Below, in pieces: positions 10,730-21,682 of a stretch of 47,523 nt of DNA. The stretch covers positions 2,686,918 through 2,734,440 of the forward strand of contig FN649743.1 in the NCBI GenBank assembly GCA_000310025.1, in the 5' to 3' direction. How positions within the stretch are numbered: the first letter of the stretch is position 1; every line of letters starts with the position of its first letter. A program made the translations under genes and the position numbers. This DNA is from Ectocarpus siliculosus. Taxonomy: Eukaryota; Sar; Phaeophyceae; Ectocarpales; Ectocarpaceae. Below the pieces are notes generated by a model. It saw nothing but the letters and a program-made list of their open reading frames with translations, was not told where the DNA came from and did not search any database.

Positions 10730-13075
10730 TCATTCGTCCCTCGCCGCCTCGTCTCTGCTGCCCCCCTCTCGCTCCCTCGGTTGTTGCAACATATCTGTAC
10801 TGTTGCTGATCTCCTTGTCTCGTTTCAGCGCTGGTCGTCGGCTATCCTCCTCTTCACCCTTGTGCCAGACGGTCATGAACCTCTCAGCTCCCTGCCGTAC
10901 CCCCGTATGACATGGTACCCCCCGCTCCACCTTCGCTGCGTCCGTCCAAACATATTTCGGGACTCCGAACGCACATGGCCTGTCGTCCGTTGATCTGTGC
11001 GTAGACCTGAACGCCTTGAGATCGTCCTTCAGGCACATCAGCCAGTTCTGCTCCGGGCATCCATTGCGTGGGTTCTCTCCACCGACCAATTCGCCGAACA
11101 TCAGCCGTTTCGGGCGTCGCCAGTCCGGCTGCCTTGCCAGTGCTTCCGCGAACAGTAGGCGTCGTTGCCGAACGGTGGTTTCCACGCTCTGGCACCCGAC
11201 CCTCAGAGTCTGGGCGTACGGGAGTCGGCGATAGGTGCCCTTCTTACGCTGGTGCCCGACAACTCGCCGGAGAAGCCGGTGGTGTATCGACAGCAACACC
11301 TGGTAGTGGTCACCACGTGGGGGCCCATGTCATGCAACCGTACAGCAGCGCCTCCATCGCCTCCGCTTGGAATAGGCGGGTCCTTGAGTCGAAACGGTGC
11401 TTCCGGTCTGTCGAAGAGCTCCCGGCCATATATCCTGACGCACGCCCACGCTGCTCTGCTCCTGTAGTCGATCGCCCGGGTGAGGTCGCCATGTTCGTTA
11501 ACGAGGCCACCTAGGTACTGAAACTCCGTCATCTGGGCGTACTTCTGTCCCGCTGCTTCGAAGATCAGCAGTGACGGTGGGGGGCGGCGTCGTTGGCTGG
11601 TCCTCCTCCCTTACGCTGATCAGGAGCGTCTTCGTCTTCTTCTCCGACACCGTCAGCCCGAACTCCCCAAACACTTCCACGATGACGGTCATCATTCTCG
11701 CCAGTCCGTCGGTGGACTTCGATACAACGCCGACATCATCGGCATTCAGCATCCCCCATGCCGCCTTCCGCACTTGAGGAAGTGGTGTTCCCGGCCCTGC
11801 CCCCGCCTCCTCCGCCACGAGCTGCACCAGGTTCCGCAGAATAACACCATCCTCGCTGAAGCGATTGATAACGACCTCGAGAGCTGCGGCGAAGAAGATG
11901 TTGAACAGCAGTGAGGACGGCACACACCCTTGTCGCAAGCCCTGTGTGACCCAAAACCAGTCCGATAGCTCTCCGTCGTCCATGCGCACCCGGACTTGCA
12001 TTCCGTCGTAGAATCGGCGGATGACCGTGAGAGTCTCCGCGGGAATCCCGGCCCGGGCCAGCACGTTCCACAGCAGCTCTCGATCCACCGAGTCATTAGC
12101 CTTCTGAAGGTTGATGAAGCACATGTAGAGGGGTATTTCCCTTCTCCGCCCCAGCTCCTGGAGTCGGCGAACGACGCGCAGCATGTCGACGGTGGATCGC
12201 CCAGGTCGGAAGCCGCACTGCTCCTCCCAGAGGATGCTGTTGGCTTCGCAGAAGGCACGTATTCGGTTGTTGATGATCTTGACGGGGACCGTTGCCTAGT
12301 TGAGATAGTAGCGATATCCCCCTGTAGTTGTTACAGTTGGACAGGTAACCCTTCTTGTGCAGTAACTTGATTGTTGCGTCCTTCCACTCTTGCGGGATAT
12401 CTCCTCCTCTCCACATGTTATCGAGGATGGCATGTAGGTGCTCCAGGACGATGGTTCGTCGTGTCATCGATCTTGAGCACCTCGGCAGGCAGGGAGTCAT
12501 GGCCGGGTGCCTTCCAGTTCTGCAGGCCTTTCGTTGCCCGATCCGCCTCCTCAAGGTCTGGCGCCGCTCCCAACCGTCGAGTGGCACGTGTCGCCGGTCG
12601 CTGCGTCACTTTGTTCGATGACGTCTGGGTTCAGGGCGAGGGGCATGGTGTTGAGGAGGGTGCCGAAGAATCTCGCCCACCGCTGGAGGATGTCATCTTT
12701 GTTCTGGAGCAGCTCACCATTCTCATCTGGGACGAACTGCTGCCCTCCCGCTAGTCTCCCGTTGAGGCCCACCGATGTCTTGAGGTTTTTATTATAGAGT
12801 CCTCTCGTATCTCGCTCCTTGCTGATCGCTTAGATTTCCGTCACATATTTGTCCAGGTGGGCGTAGATTCCCGTTTCGACTGTTGCAGCCCCTCCCTTAC
12901 AGGGTTCTTTGAGAGTCCTCCATGCTGCTGAGGTCCGGTTGCTCTTCCCCGCGCCGCGCGCTTCTCGCCGCTTGGTAAGGGCCCCCTCCAAGGCTGCTCT
13001 CGTCTCTGGGGTCTCACGTGTGTCGTCTCCGCGGTTCTTCGGGTCGTATCGCCCTCGCCGCTTCGAGGAGAGCAT
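10730..13075 (-). mobile_element. Decayed LINE-type (non-LTR) retroelement
   Basis: Successive minus-strand frames carry, from right to left, pieces of a non-LTR retroelement ORF. They are a basic N-terminal stretch (13075-12830), a segment with [15 protein letters not shown] (near 12500), a segment with [17 protein letters not shown] and NNYRGISLL (near 12400-12310), and the reverse transcriptase core (12184-11498). A C-terminal region follows, with TEFQYLGGLVNEHGD (near 11520) and RRLLFAEALARQ (near 11150-11120). The pieces lie in different frames, so there are several frameshifts, and an in-frame TAG sits just upstream of the [12 protein letters not shown] segment near 12290. No endonuclease domain was recognised, so the copy is probably 5'-truncated or decayed. 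Confidence 0.85.
11498..12290 (-). pseudogene. Reverse transcriptase domain with damaged active site
   Basis: The frame holds the order expected of a LINE reverse transcriptase: [12 protein letters not shown], then motif A as [13 protein letters not shown], then TQGLRQGCVPSSLLFN, then motif C as LNADDVGVVS. In active enzymes motif A reads FxDxxKAxDS and motif C (Y/F)ADD. Here the first catalytic Asp is Asn, and the aromatic residue of motif C is also Asn. With the stop upstream and the frameshifts on both sides, this copy should be inactive. RT would copy element RNA at the genomic target site. The copy lies about 1.7 kb upstream of gene 1, on the opposite strand. Confidence 0.85.
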
Positions 13076-14794
13076 TGGTGAACTCGGTCTATATCTCCGG
13101 GGTAGTGGTCGTTTGCTCGCCCAGACGTTGGTCGCGGTCGAGGAGGAACCGGTCAGTCACCGCCCATCGCGTTGCTTCAACCTGTAACTCCGGCCGGCTG
13201 AACTGCTTCTGATTCGGCTTGGTCCGAACCTCTGAGTTGTGGGCGAGCCTGCCACCGAGGTTATTTCACCATGTTGTGATCTGAGGCCGCCTTGACTGGG
13301 CGTGCCGGCTGGGGAATGACAACCCGTTAGACACTAGGCCGCGGTGTGCCTGCCTCGTTGGGATGTAGTGGTTGCATCGTTTTTGGCTCTTCGTTTCTGA
13401 TGCGATCGTTGGAACTGTATGGCACAAGTGCAGTTTGGCTGAAGTTTCTCTGCGTGCAGGCAAGAAGACCTGCTACATCTTAGGTATGGTGACGGAATAA
13501 CAAACGAAAAGAACCTCCAGCCCGAACGCAGATGATGAGCTGCCCGCCAAATGGCCTGGCTTTGCACCCTGCTTCTGCTCTCCACTCTCTTTGGCTGTGT
13601 GTGTCTGTCTTCTGTTCTCAGTTTGACTCACTCTCTCTCGCTCTCTCGCTCTCTCTCCTGGCGCACTGTATTAGCATCGACCACGCTAACCGGCTGAACA
13701 ATGAAAAGACGTCGTCAGTATCAGTGCGATTGAAAACAAAATGCTTCTCAAGGCCACCGTCTGGGACCCTGTGACAGGGCGTCATGGGGAAGTCTACGCT
13801 ACTCTCTGGATTAATGACAGATACCGTAGCAATAACAGAAGAAATCTGCACGTTGTTACCATGGCGGCTATTACTTTGGACGCGCGTTCGATTTGGAATG
13901 CTCTCATCGTATTCCCTGCATTTTCTACGGCCACTCTCGTCGCCAACACTCCCAATTTTTGCACGTCCTCTCCAGTCCCGCGACGTTTGTTGTGATGAAG
14001 GTGATCTGGCTCAAACCCTTTGGTCTCTTTCACGCCATGTTTTCCTCCTCCATCATGGCCTTCATCCTGTTTCTTCCCTTCCCCTTTCCTTCATCTCCGT
14101 CACGCCAACATAACTACCCTCAAGCAATCCTTATCACGTTCACCAGAACAACTACTGAAATCCCAACCTATTGGCCGGGGTGGAAATTGGTCGGTCATTA
14201 GTGTGTGTGTTGGCATGTGATTCCTGTCAGACCACATGCATGCATAGATGCGTTGAACAGCGGAAAAAATGAAAAATATACAAAACCGTTGACCGTCGGA
14301 TAATGTAGAAAGACAAGATACCATTGAATACTACCGAGTGTCCTGGTATGCGCGTTGGATGTGTGTCCTACCGACTTAGGTTCGAAAACAAACGTGGTTG
14401 GTCCCGTGTTTTGGGGCACCGAGAATCGAAGTTACAAGCAGCCGCGACGCTCCATCTGGCCTTTACAACCTCAGAAAATATTTTGTTTAGCATTGACAGC
14501 CTCAGAAAAAAATTATTTAAAAACACCCCATAGTCTATGTATTTTTTATGGGTAGGAACGCCTCGCTGCCAAATAAACTCAGTCGCATCGCCGGCTGTTC
14601 GCGATGAGCACACTTTGCCACGGTACTTGGCGATCTTCGGGGCGTGCATGCCCCTGAGAAGGAAGCGGGAGAAATGATTTCGTCCTGCCAGAAAGAAGTG
14701 CCGAACAGTGATAGAGCCTCGGATCCAATACTTCGACGAGAAGAACGGAGGACACAATAATTCAGGTATGCTTCCTTCTCGTTTTACACAGGCC
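13076..14794. other. Region upstream of gene 1
   Basis: It holds a CT/TCTCTCGC low-complexity run at about 13627-13657 and short frames without domains. The last 200 bp should include the promoter and 5' leader of gene 1. A pyrimidine-rich TTCTCGTTTTACACAG acceptor stands directly before GCCATG, and the same arrangement precedes gene 2, so both genes probably have a 5'UTR intron. Confidence 0.4.
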
Positions 14795-14879
14795 ATGAAG
14801 ACGCAATGGGAGCTGGGTGCGCTGGTCACCGCTGCTTGCTTCAGCACTGCGTCGGGATACACAACAACCACCTTTTCCG
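14795..14879 (+). other. Gene 1 exon 1: signal peptide
   Basis: ATG at 14795 opens MKTQWELGALVTAACF, a short basic start and a hydrophobic core, then STASGY as a plausible cleavage region. The donor is TCCG|GTAAGC and the exon ends in phase 1. Gene 2 exon 1 begins MKPRWELGALLTVPCF, so the start codon and signal are conserved between paralogues. Confidence 0.8.
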
Positions 14880-17800
14880 GTAAGCATTTCTACCGTACAG
14901 ATGAGGTCCTCGTTCGTTTTCTTAATGCCTCATTTTGCGGGAGGCTCGAGGCTCCAAACCAACAGCCTGGCCCACTCTTCTTGCTCGAGCTGGACCCGGT
15001 AGTAATGCAGGAACCTGTTGCGCTCCTGATACGGCCGAGCGATTCTCCCACCAACTCATGCTCCCGTCCCAAGCCTAACGAGTAGTCCGAGCTGCAGCAA
15101 CAATATTCCAAGGTCGGCGGCCGTTCACGCCTGGATGCGAACCCGTCCCGAATTTTCCCAGAGATGTATCTACATTAGGCGCCCGCATCTACGTCACCGT
15201 GTTGGTCCAGAAGGCCGAATCCGTCGCTCTAGCCGCGGGACATGGCTGCATCGACAGGCACAGCGGATTTCTTCGAGATTTGTCAACCCTAACACTACGG
15301 AATAACACATCATTCGTTAACGCAACGACAGCAGCAACAATCAACAACACTACCTCCTTGGGGAGAGGTATGAATCTGGTGCGACTCAAACTTCCCGTGA
15401 TCATCTCTCGCTGCCGGAGTTGCCGTCTTTCATGCCCTCCCCGCTATCTACCTCGCGTCTTCCACCCCGCGGGTAGGTCTGTCTCTCCACCCCCAACACG
15501 CTGTTGGTCACATGGTCGATCTCGGTCAAAGACGACTCATAATATTTTCAGTTGACGACCCTCGTCAGGATATTGTGTTGCCCCCCTGTAGGACTCCGAA
15601 CCGTATCGCTGACAATCCCGCCGCTCTTGGGCACCTGCTTGCTCAAGCTGGCGTGTCGGAACTAAGGATCGGTTCTTATGACTACTGCAGTTTGCAAGAT
15701 GGAAAACGGAAAATGGTCAGAACTCGGATTGACGAACGAAAGAACGACACAGTGAGGTAGACCACCAACCACGTACGACTTTGTTTGTTCTATGGAAGTT
15801 TTCGCGGGCAAGCTGTGGATAAAACTGCCGAACAAACGATTGGCGCAGGGTGAGGTATTCGACAACAAGTGACGTGGGATGGAGGTAGTCCAGCAGGAGA
15901 AAACCCGTTGGCAAGACTTGGGGGCTCCAAGAAACGCATTCGTAAACAAACAGAGAGCCAAGCACGGTGGTGTTGTCTACATCTGCTCGTAGGAGCAACG
16001 CTTCGTCTCGAAATCCATATATTTTCAGCGCCGGCATGCCGAGGCAAGGGCCAAAAAGAAATGTGCACAAGTAACTCGTTGATCCGTCCTCCAAACGGCG
16101 TCGTTCGACCAGCTGCAAGGCCACAACCGAGGGGTCGTTGTCTCCGGCATTTGGAGGCGACTTTGCCCCGTGTGCCCGCCGTGTACCGCTTCAATTCCAT
16201 TGCTTACCGCACGAAAGTTTGGGTAACTCAACCGGGCTCCAGGTCAGTGATCGAGGAAAAGCCGCCACAGGGAAGTACGGGTGGGACCACAGGCCGTAGC
16301 TGGAGGCCTCATCCGAAATTCAATACTTACATTATATAGTCCTCTAATAGGTCAAGAGCAGTAATGCAACAGATCAATGCCTGCCAGCAAGCCTTATCAC
16401 CTGTCCAACGAAACCGCACTCCCCGATCCCGCTCGACCTTGAACTGCTGTGCAGATTGCTACCAAGAATGGATCAGTGATGGAATGTGCGACTCATGTGA
16501 GTGGCTGTTCTTGATGTGTTCCCTCGCTTCTAACGATGCAGTCAGATAGACGGACGGGGTGCTCTTGAGTTTTGCCCGCGTGTTTCAAACAACGTTTGGC
16601 GTGTGCGCCAGATTGCGCATAGCCATGAGTCGGCCGTTCCTCTCGGTGACGCCGCTGTTCCACGGTGAACGGAGGTACGTGGAGCCCCTCCATCTTGCAG
16701 AATGGAAATTTAGTTGATGGAGCTATTGAAACATTTGCTGTGTCGTTTGTCCAAGGATTTCTATTCGTAGTGAAGACTTGTGGCGAATTCATTTCCTACT
16801 TTGGAATAAGGGTCTGAACCGGTTTCTCTGCACGGCGGGTCTACGTGCGGAATTCACACCGTGCGGTGAGCACGCGAGAAGGCATCCCCCATATGTAAGA
16901 ATGGTGCCCCACAACTTCTCGTTTTATGGACTGCACCTGGCACTGCGCGACTATATATCAATTATTTAGGGAGAGGAGCAACAATATTGGCGCGTTCTTT
17001 GCTACAAGCTAATTGAACCGTTCGAAGCAAACAACTGCCCTCAAGGCCCGGGTTGAGCATGAGGAAACCGACACGCCATTTTTGCCGCACTACTCTCTGC
17101 GATACGCCTCTGTCTGTTTCCTGCCGCTTGTTGCCGTTCCTACTGTGATTCCCATTTGACCACGTCGATTCAGCAGCAATAGCGTGAGTGGGCGGAAACG
17201 TCTGCATTAGAAACTATAGGAATATTTCACGGTTGAGGCGCAAACTATGCTGTCTACGACATAGAGTGGCTGGAACACCCGCATCCAGGTGGATTAAGTG
17301 AAGAATGCAACCCGGAGAAAGAACGTCCCCCTGCATTTCGGGATGTTGAATCGTGATGTTGTTCCGTTTTTGCTTTTGACTTCGCAGCGAACAACAATTC
17401 CGGCTGCGAATACGACGGCGGCGACTGTGAGTGAACTACTAGCGAGAACCGGGCCGGCTTTGGGCGTGGTCTTAACAAGGGCCTTCTCGAAGAGCGAGCC
17501 ACATTCTTTGTTGTTCTGCCGTACTGATTGGTCGCAGGATTAGCCAGCTGTTAGATGCCCATGTCAGTGTTGTCGCCCTAATCAAATTCAAAACAATATT
17601 GGAACCGCCGTGAATCTTTCTCAAATAACAGCCGCGTTTGTCAACTTGATCGAGCAGACGGACTATTTGGACGCCCAATCTTTCTTGGTGGCGGCTTGTG
17701 CTCCATACTGCCGTCGATTGCGTCGGGAATGCTTCTGTAGAGATGGTGCTTTTAGGTTCTGTTGTGGTCGTGATCCCTCAACCAAATTTCCAGCGAAGCC

Positions 17801-20409
17801 GGCGGTTGGTCATATTTTCGCATGTGTTGCGTTCCATCTTCAAAATATCCATTGAGCACTAAGTTCGTTGCAATCTGTCACCGGCAACCTTTTCCCCTGC
17901 GATGTCGCTGAATCTCGAGGCTGCTCATGTGACTGCTTCGACGACACCTACGAGTGCGGTACTGACGGCTTCACCTGCCTCGATCCATCATCGTCCTGCA
18001 CCTGTAAGCCGATGCTGGCGTCATGCCTTTGTTTCGTGATCGATAGCTGAAATAGGGCGCAGCGGCTGGTGTCATTTCTGCCCAGGCGCTACCACCGTGG
18101 GTCAGCCCTATGTGTCAAGACCCTTGTTAGAGCGATATGAGATTGGTGTGAACTAGCTCTCGACAGAAGTAAGTACTAAACGCTCTAGACACATACGTAA
18201 AGGTGGACGTTTGGCAACGATGTTTTCCTCGGGCGATACGTCTCGACAGTCCCGGCTTTTCACACGGTCAACATGACCTCTTCTTCTGTGCTTCTCCCAC
18301 TGTCCTAGGATGTTGTTCAATTGTGCTGGTACAACCCCGTCTTGGTTGAAAAAGGGGAACCCTAAAAAATGGTGTCAACCGTGTTGCTTTCAGGCAGCAT
18401 TGGGCAAAGAATGTACGCAGATACAGACACCGACAGGTTTTTGCATGAACCGTTGGCTGGCGTTACCCTGGAAATCAAACAAGTGCAGTTTTTCCCCGTG
18501 ATTCCTTCCACCCTTTCCCTTGTTCGTTTTTCAACTGATGTGTAAGTTTGAAAATTCGTTCGTCTCCGCGCCTGGACGAATCTTGCTCGACGATGCCACA
18601 TTCGTTTCAGATCACCATTACTATGACGACGATGGCGACCTCTACGACAGCCCAACCTACGATTACGATGTTGACGACTTCGGAGACGACTCCTTCGATG
18701 ACACAACAGACGACAACTCTGTTGACAACTCGGAAGACGACTCCTACGACAGCTCAACCTCCGGCGCCCTTGATCTTGAAGGCGGCGGGATCCCCTCCGA
18801 TGATGGTAAAGGGCTTGGGGGTGCGATGGCCCGCTCGGCGCCTTTACTATTTATCGCACTGGGACGCCGAATCAACGGGCTATGAACACGTTTCAAAATC
18901 AGGATCGTGCGCATAAATAAGCAATGTAGAGCACTCAACTCCTTCTCTCGCTTTCGATGTGTTCGCTCTGAGAAATTCAATCAAAACGCCCGACCAATCG
19001 AGCGGGATGACGCCTATGCGTCCGTGTGCATTGTGACGTCGCCTGGATTTCGACGCTTTATTTCTCACCCTCCCGAATTCTGCTCTGAGTGCATCAGCCG
19101 GGGTCACACAGGGGGAAAGCCACAAACAGGGAATTGTGCTTCTGCGGTGCATGCATTTAATATGTTCGCAAGCAGCGTTGAGTCGTTCTTTTCCCTCGTC
19201 CATCACATTGTTGAAGCTCGTTTCCGCACAACCCCAACCCTCCCACGCTTGCCCTCCCACGCTTGTAGGGTATGCCCAAATGTGACACCATGGTGCCACA
19301 CAAGCTCGCGTCCAAACATTGAAACGTGTGAATTCTCGTTGCATCGACGTGACCTCATGAAAATACTGTGTCGCATCGTCTGTCTCTGTCCCTTGTAATG
19401 TTTCCCAACCTTCGCGTGGACACAACCGCACAACCTCGGTCACGGGCGGGACTGTTATCCGCCATCCATGTTGCCACCGATGTCGACGTTAGGCGATGAT
19501 GGAGGTAGGTTTCTCTTTCTGTTGTCGGCGTATATTAAAGCGCTGGAACGACGGTGGATTGCCAAAACAACTGCGCACTAGCACGTGGGCTTCGACTATG
19601 TAGAACCTTATCAATATCATACACTACACATCGCGTTTTCTGCGAGTTCTTGAACTTCCGGTTTTGTGCTGAGGATTTACCGGGCTACAAGAAGAAGTAT
19701 GTTGACGTCCAATGGGCAATCCGACGATCGTGTGTTCATGATCACGTAACACACCGAAACAATTAACCGAATACCATGTCGAGGAACACCGAATGGAATG
19801 CCTCACGGAGTGCACGTATCGCCCCAAAAGAACGGGAAGAGCGTGCTTTTGACAGTAAACAAGTTAGGACATCGTTATCTAGTATTATGCCGTTCTAGAA
19901 TTGAAACCGTGTGTGTTTTGGCTTGTTCCGTGCTTGGCCACTTGTTGAACAGCAGGCGAACAGTGTACGTAGCTTCCTCTATTGCCAACGGCTCGGCTTC
20001 TTCCTATCACAATTCTATCAACAACGCGTTCCATCCGTTGGTCACGTACCCTTTGCATCGCAACCTAGCAGCTCCGGTAGGCGCTATCGTCGGTGGAGTA
20101 GTCGGCGGAACGGCCTTTTTGGCTGCTGCCGCCGTATTGGTGTGCTTGTTCGTCACGTGTCGCCTCAAGTGCTCCAAGTGCTGCAGCTCCCCAGGCCCTC
20201 CTGCAGCTCCTGCTCCTCCTGCCGGTCACGGCTCAGTCCAAGCGACCACCAAGACGTTTCCTGGGCCTGCGGCCCCTGCTGCTGCCGCTCCCGCTAGTGA
20301 TCTTCCTCCTCCTCCGGCGTATGGCAGCTCTGACCACGGCGCGACGTCGACGGCAACCTCTGCGCCACCTGACACCCATCCAGTACACCAGTTTCCCCAA
20401 ATGAAATGA
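14795..20409 (+). CDS. Gene 1: type I membrane protein with one LNR-like module and PPxY tail
   Basis: Six exons are proposed: 14795-14879, 16455-16496, 17388-17426, 17920-18003, 18611-18805 and 20072-20409. All five introns are phase 1, and the exons sum to 783 nt (260 aa plus stop). Order in the protein: signal peptide (1 to about 21), LNR-like unit ending EYDGGDC (30-56), CxCDC cysteine domain (56-82), Asp/Tyr-rich acidic segment (84-148), membrane helix with GxxxG-like glycines (about 152-177), basic Cys-rich juxtamembrane RLKCSKCC, and a Pro-rich tail with PPAY at 229-232. The layout predicts an extracellular, calcium-binding cysteine module and a cytosolic tail able to bind WW-domain proteins such as NEDD4-type ligases. 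That role follows from motif knowledge and is not shown here. Gene 2 downstream is a paralogue in the same direction. An extra exon in the 1.6-kb first intron cannot be excluded. Confidence 0.75.
16455..16496 (+). other. Gene 1 exon A (first half of LNR-like unit)
   Basis: This 42-nt exon runs between TGTGCAG and GTGAGT, phase 1 at both ends. It encodes CYQEWISDGMCDS, matching the xDGxCD start of a Lin-12/Notch repeat. Confidence 0.8.
17388..17426 (+). other. Gene 1 exon B (DGGDC half of LNR-like unit)
   Basis: This 39-nt exon runs between TTCGCAG and GTGAGT, phase 1 at both ends. It encodes NNNSGCEYDGGD and is completed to C by exon C. This is the diagnostic CNxxxCxxDGGDC end of LNR repeats, except that the Cys before NNN is Ser. 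Confidence 0.85.
17920..18003 (+). other. Gene 1 exon C (CxCDC cysteine domain)
   Basis: This 84-nt exon has phase 1 at both ends, with acceptor TCTCGAG and donor GTAAGC. It encodes CSCDCFDDTYECG followed by FTCLDPSSSC. The Cys spacing is conserved in four copies of gene 2. No named domain was recognised. Confidence 0.8.
18611..18805 (+). other. Gene 1 exon D (Asp/Tyr-rich stalk)
   Basis: This 195-nt exon runs between CGTTTCAG and GTAAAG, phase 1 at both ends. It begins HHYYDDDGDLYDS and remains acidic for about 50 residues before turning to Gly/Leu. A second frame over the same bases is also open and Thr-rich, but it would run into a stop in the last exon. Confidence 0.7.
19493..19504 (+). 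other. Candidate 12-nt microexon in gene 1
   Basis: GCGATGATGGAG stands between TTAG and GTAGGT, is phase 1 at both ends and would add four residues. The block and its flanks (GCCACCGATxTCGACxTTAG before, GTAGGTTTCTC after) are conserved at the equivalent place in gene 2 (38389-38400). Leaving it out also keeps the frame. Confidence 0.35.
20072..20409 (+). other. Gene 1 last exon: membrane helix and Pro-rich tail
   Basis: The exon starts after a tandem acceptor (TAGCAG), so two splice choices three bases apart are possible and both keep the frame. It encodes PVGAIVGGVVGGTAFLA, further hydrophobic residues, RLKCSKCC, then a tail rich in Pro and Ala with LPPPPAYGSS, and ends at TGA. Confidence 0.85.
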
Positions 20410-21362
20410 GGTTTCTCTCGGGAATATCGACGAGACGGGGACATGAAAGGTGAAATACAGGTCGATTGGCAGGCCGCTAACTGTCCGGGAAGGCGGATCC
20501 CCAATCGAAGAGAGTTGCCAGCGGCCGGGCTCTGCTTGAGCAAAAGAGGCACTGCTACCCTCCGGTGTGTACGTATGGTTGGAGAGCATTGTCTCGCTCG
20601 ACCAATGGGTGTGGAGATTTCAAAATGTTGTTCGTTACGTAGTTCTTGCTCGTAGGATTGGCACGTTGACCGGCCTGTCGGCCGGTGTTGCTGCAGAGGG
20701 AGATTCCAGGTAGCGCCGCTTTCTACCACTAGGAGCGCAATCTGGGAGTGAAAAAAGTGGACCAAACTCACTTGCCTTCCCCCGAACTGTCCGCTATGAC
20801 GTCAAGCTTGCCCAGTACTTTTGTTCACATCATTTACACGAGGAGTTCAGGTCGTATCGCTTTCCAGGATGCGTGGATTGGAGTGCCCACATTCTTCGGC
20901 ACTCGCTCTTGTTTGTTTTTCACAACCCGTGCTTTATTTGCCTTTCACTGCAAAGGGACCTGTAGTAATTTCCTTCCATGTATATATTCCTCTTTTCTGG
21001 CTTTGATGGGCGTTGCTCTTGGATTCGCAGTGCTGGGTACTTTATTTAGGCAACACGTATGGACTCGCGAGTATCACTACGTATATTTGCTGAGGGTACT
21101 GTAGGTAGGTCATGAAAATACTAAAACGCTGTGCACCCACTACGAATAGACGCTGGACTGTTGTCCACGGAAAGTGATGAACCTGCATCGTTGGTTCAAG
21201 TTCAAAAACGAACGTGGTTGTTCCACGGCAAGCTCTGCTTAGCGTCCGCTTTAGTGTTTTTCCTGTTTCGAATAATTATTGCATTTGTAGCGATGTTTTT
21301 GTACAGCCTGGACGTGCCAGATGCAGTCTCGTCGGTCACTCACTGCTATACATTCCAGAACC
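20410..21362. other. Downstream of gene 1
   Basis: It contains the expected 3'UTR and a short GC hairpin near 20670-20688 (ACCGGCC, loop TGTC, GGCCGGT). No further gene recognised. Confidence 0.4.
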
Positions 21363-21682
21363 GGTCGCCCCGGTGGTCTAGGTGATATCCTCGAAACCTT
21401 CTAGAGGTCAGGTCAGGGGTTCGAATCCCGGCGTAAGCGAGCTTTTCCTGCAGAGTGAGTTTTTCTCTCGCTTCCGCTCCTGGCCTAGTGGATAGCGCTA
21501 GTTCGTGTGTGCACAGAAGGAAAGTGCTGAACTCTTCTCGCATTAAAAATCGAAGGAAACGTACCGCAGGAGGGTAGGATAGAGAGGGGTCCATCTGTGT
21601 GACCACGGGTTGGAGTAAACGGCACACTAGTGCTGTGAGCGCTGATTTGAAGTGAAGACAAAAAAAAAAAAGAAAAAAAAAA
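21363..21682 (+). mobile_element. tRNA-derived SINE with poly(A) tail
   Basis: A pol III A-box-like TGGTCTAGGTGAT at about 21373 and a B box GGGTTCGAATCCC at 21417-21429 form a tRNA-like head. A second A-box-like TGGCCTAGTGGATAGCGCTA lies at 21481-21500. The element ends in a poly(A) stretch at about 21660-21682. The anticodon arm does not fold well, so this is not a working tRNA gene. A truncated copy of the 3' end occurs at 9920-9985. Confidence 0.75.

Noticed and set aside
15551-15760. Possible extra exon in the first intron of gene 1 after a TTTTCAG acceptor, open in phase 1
   Set aside because: The aligned part of gene 2 intron 1 (about 27390-27530) does not keep the frame, and no good phase 1 donor is conserved.
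21363-21435. Functional tRNA gene
   Set aside because: A and B boxes are present but acceptor and anticodon stems do not pair well, and the unit continues into a poly(A)-tailed repeat.
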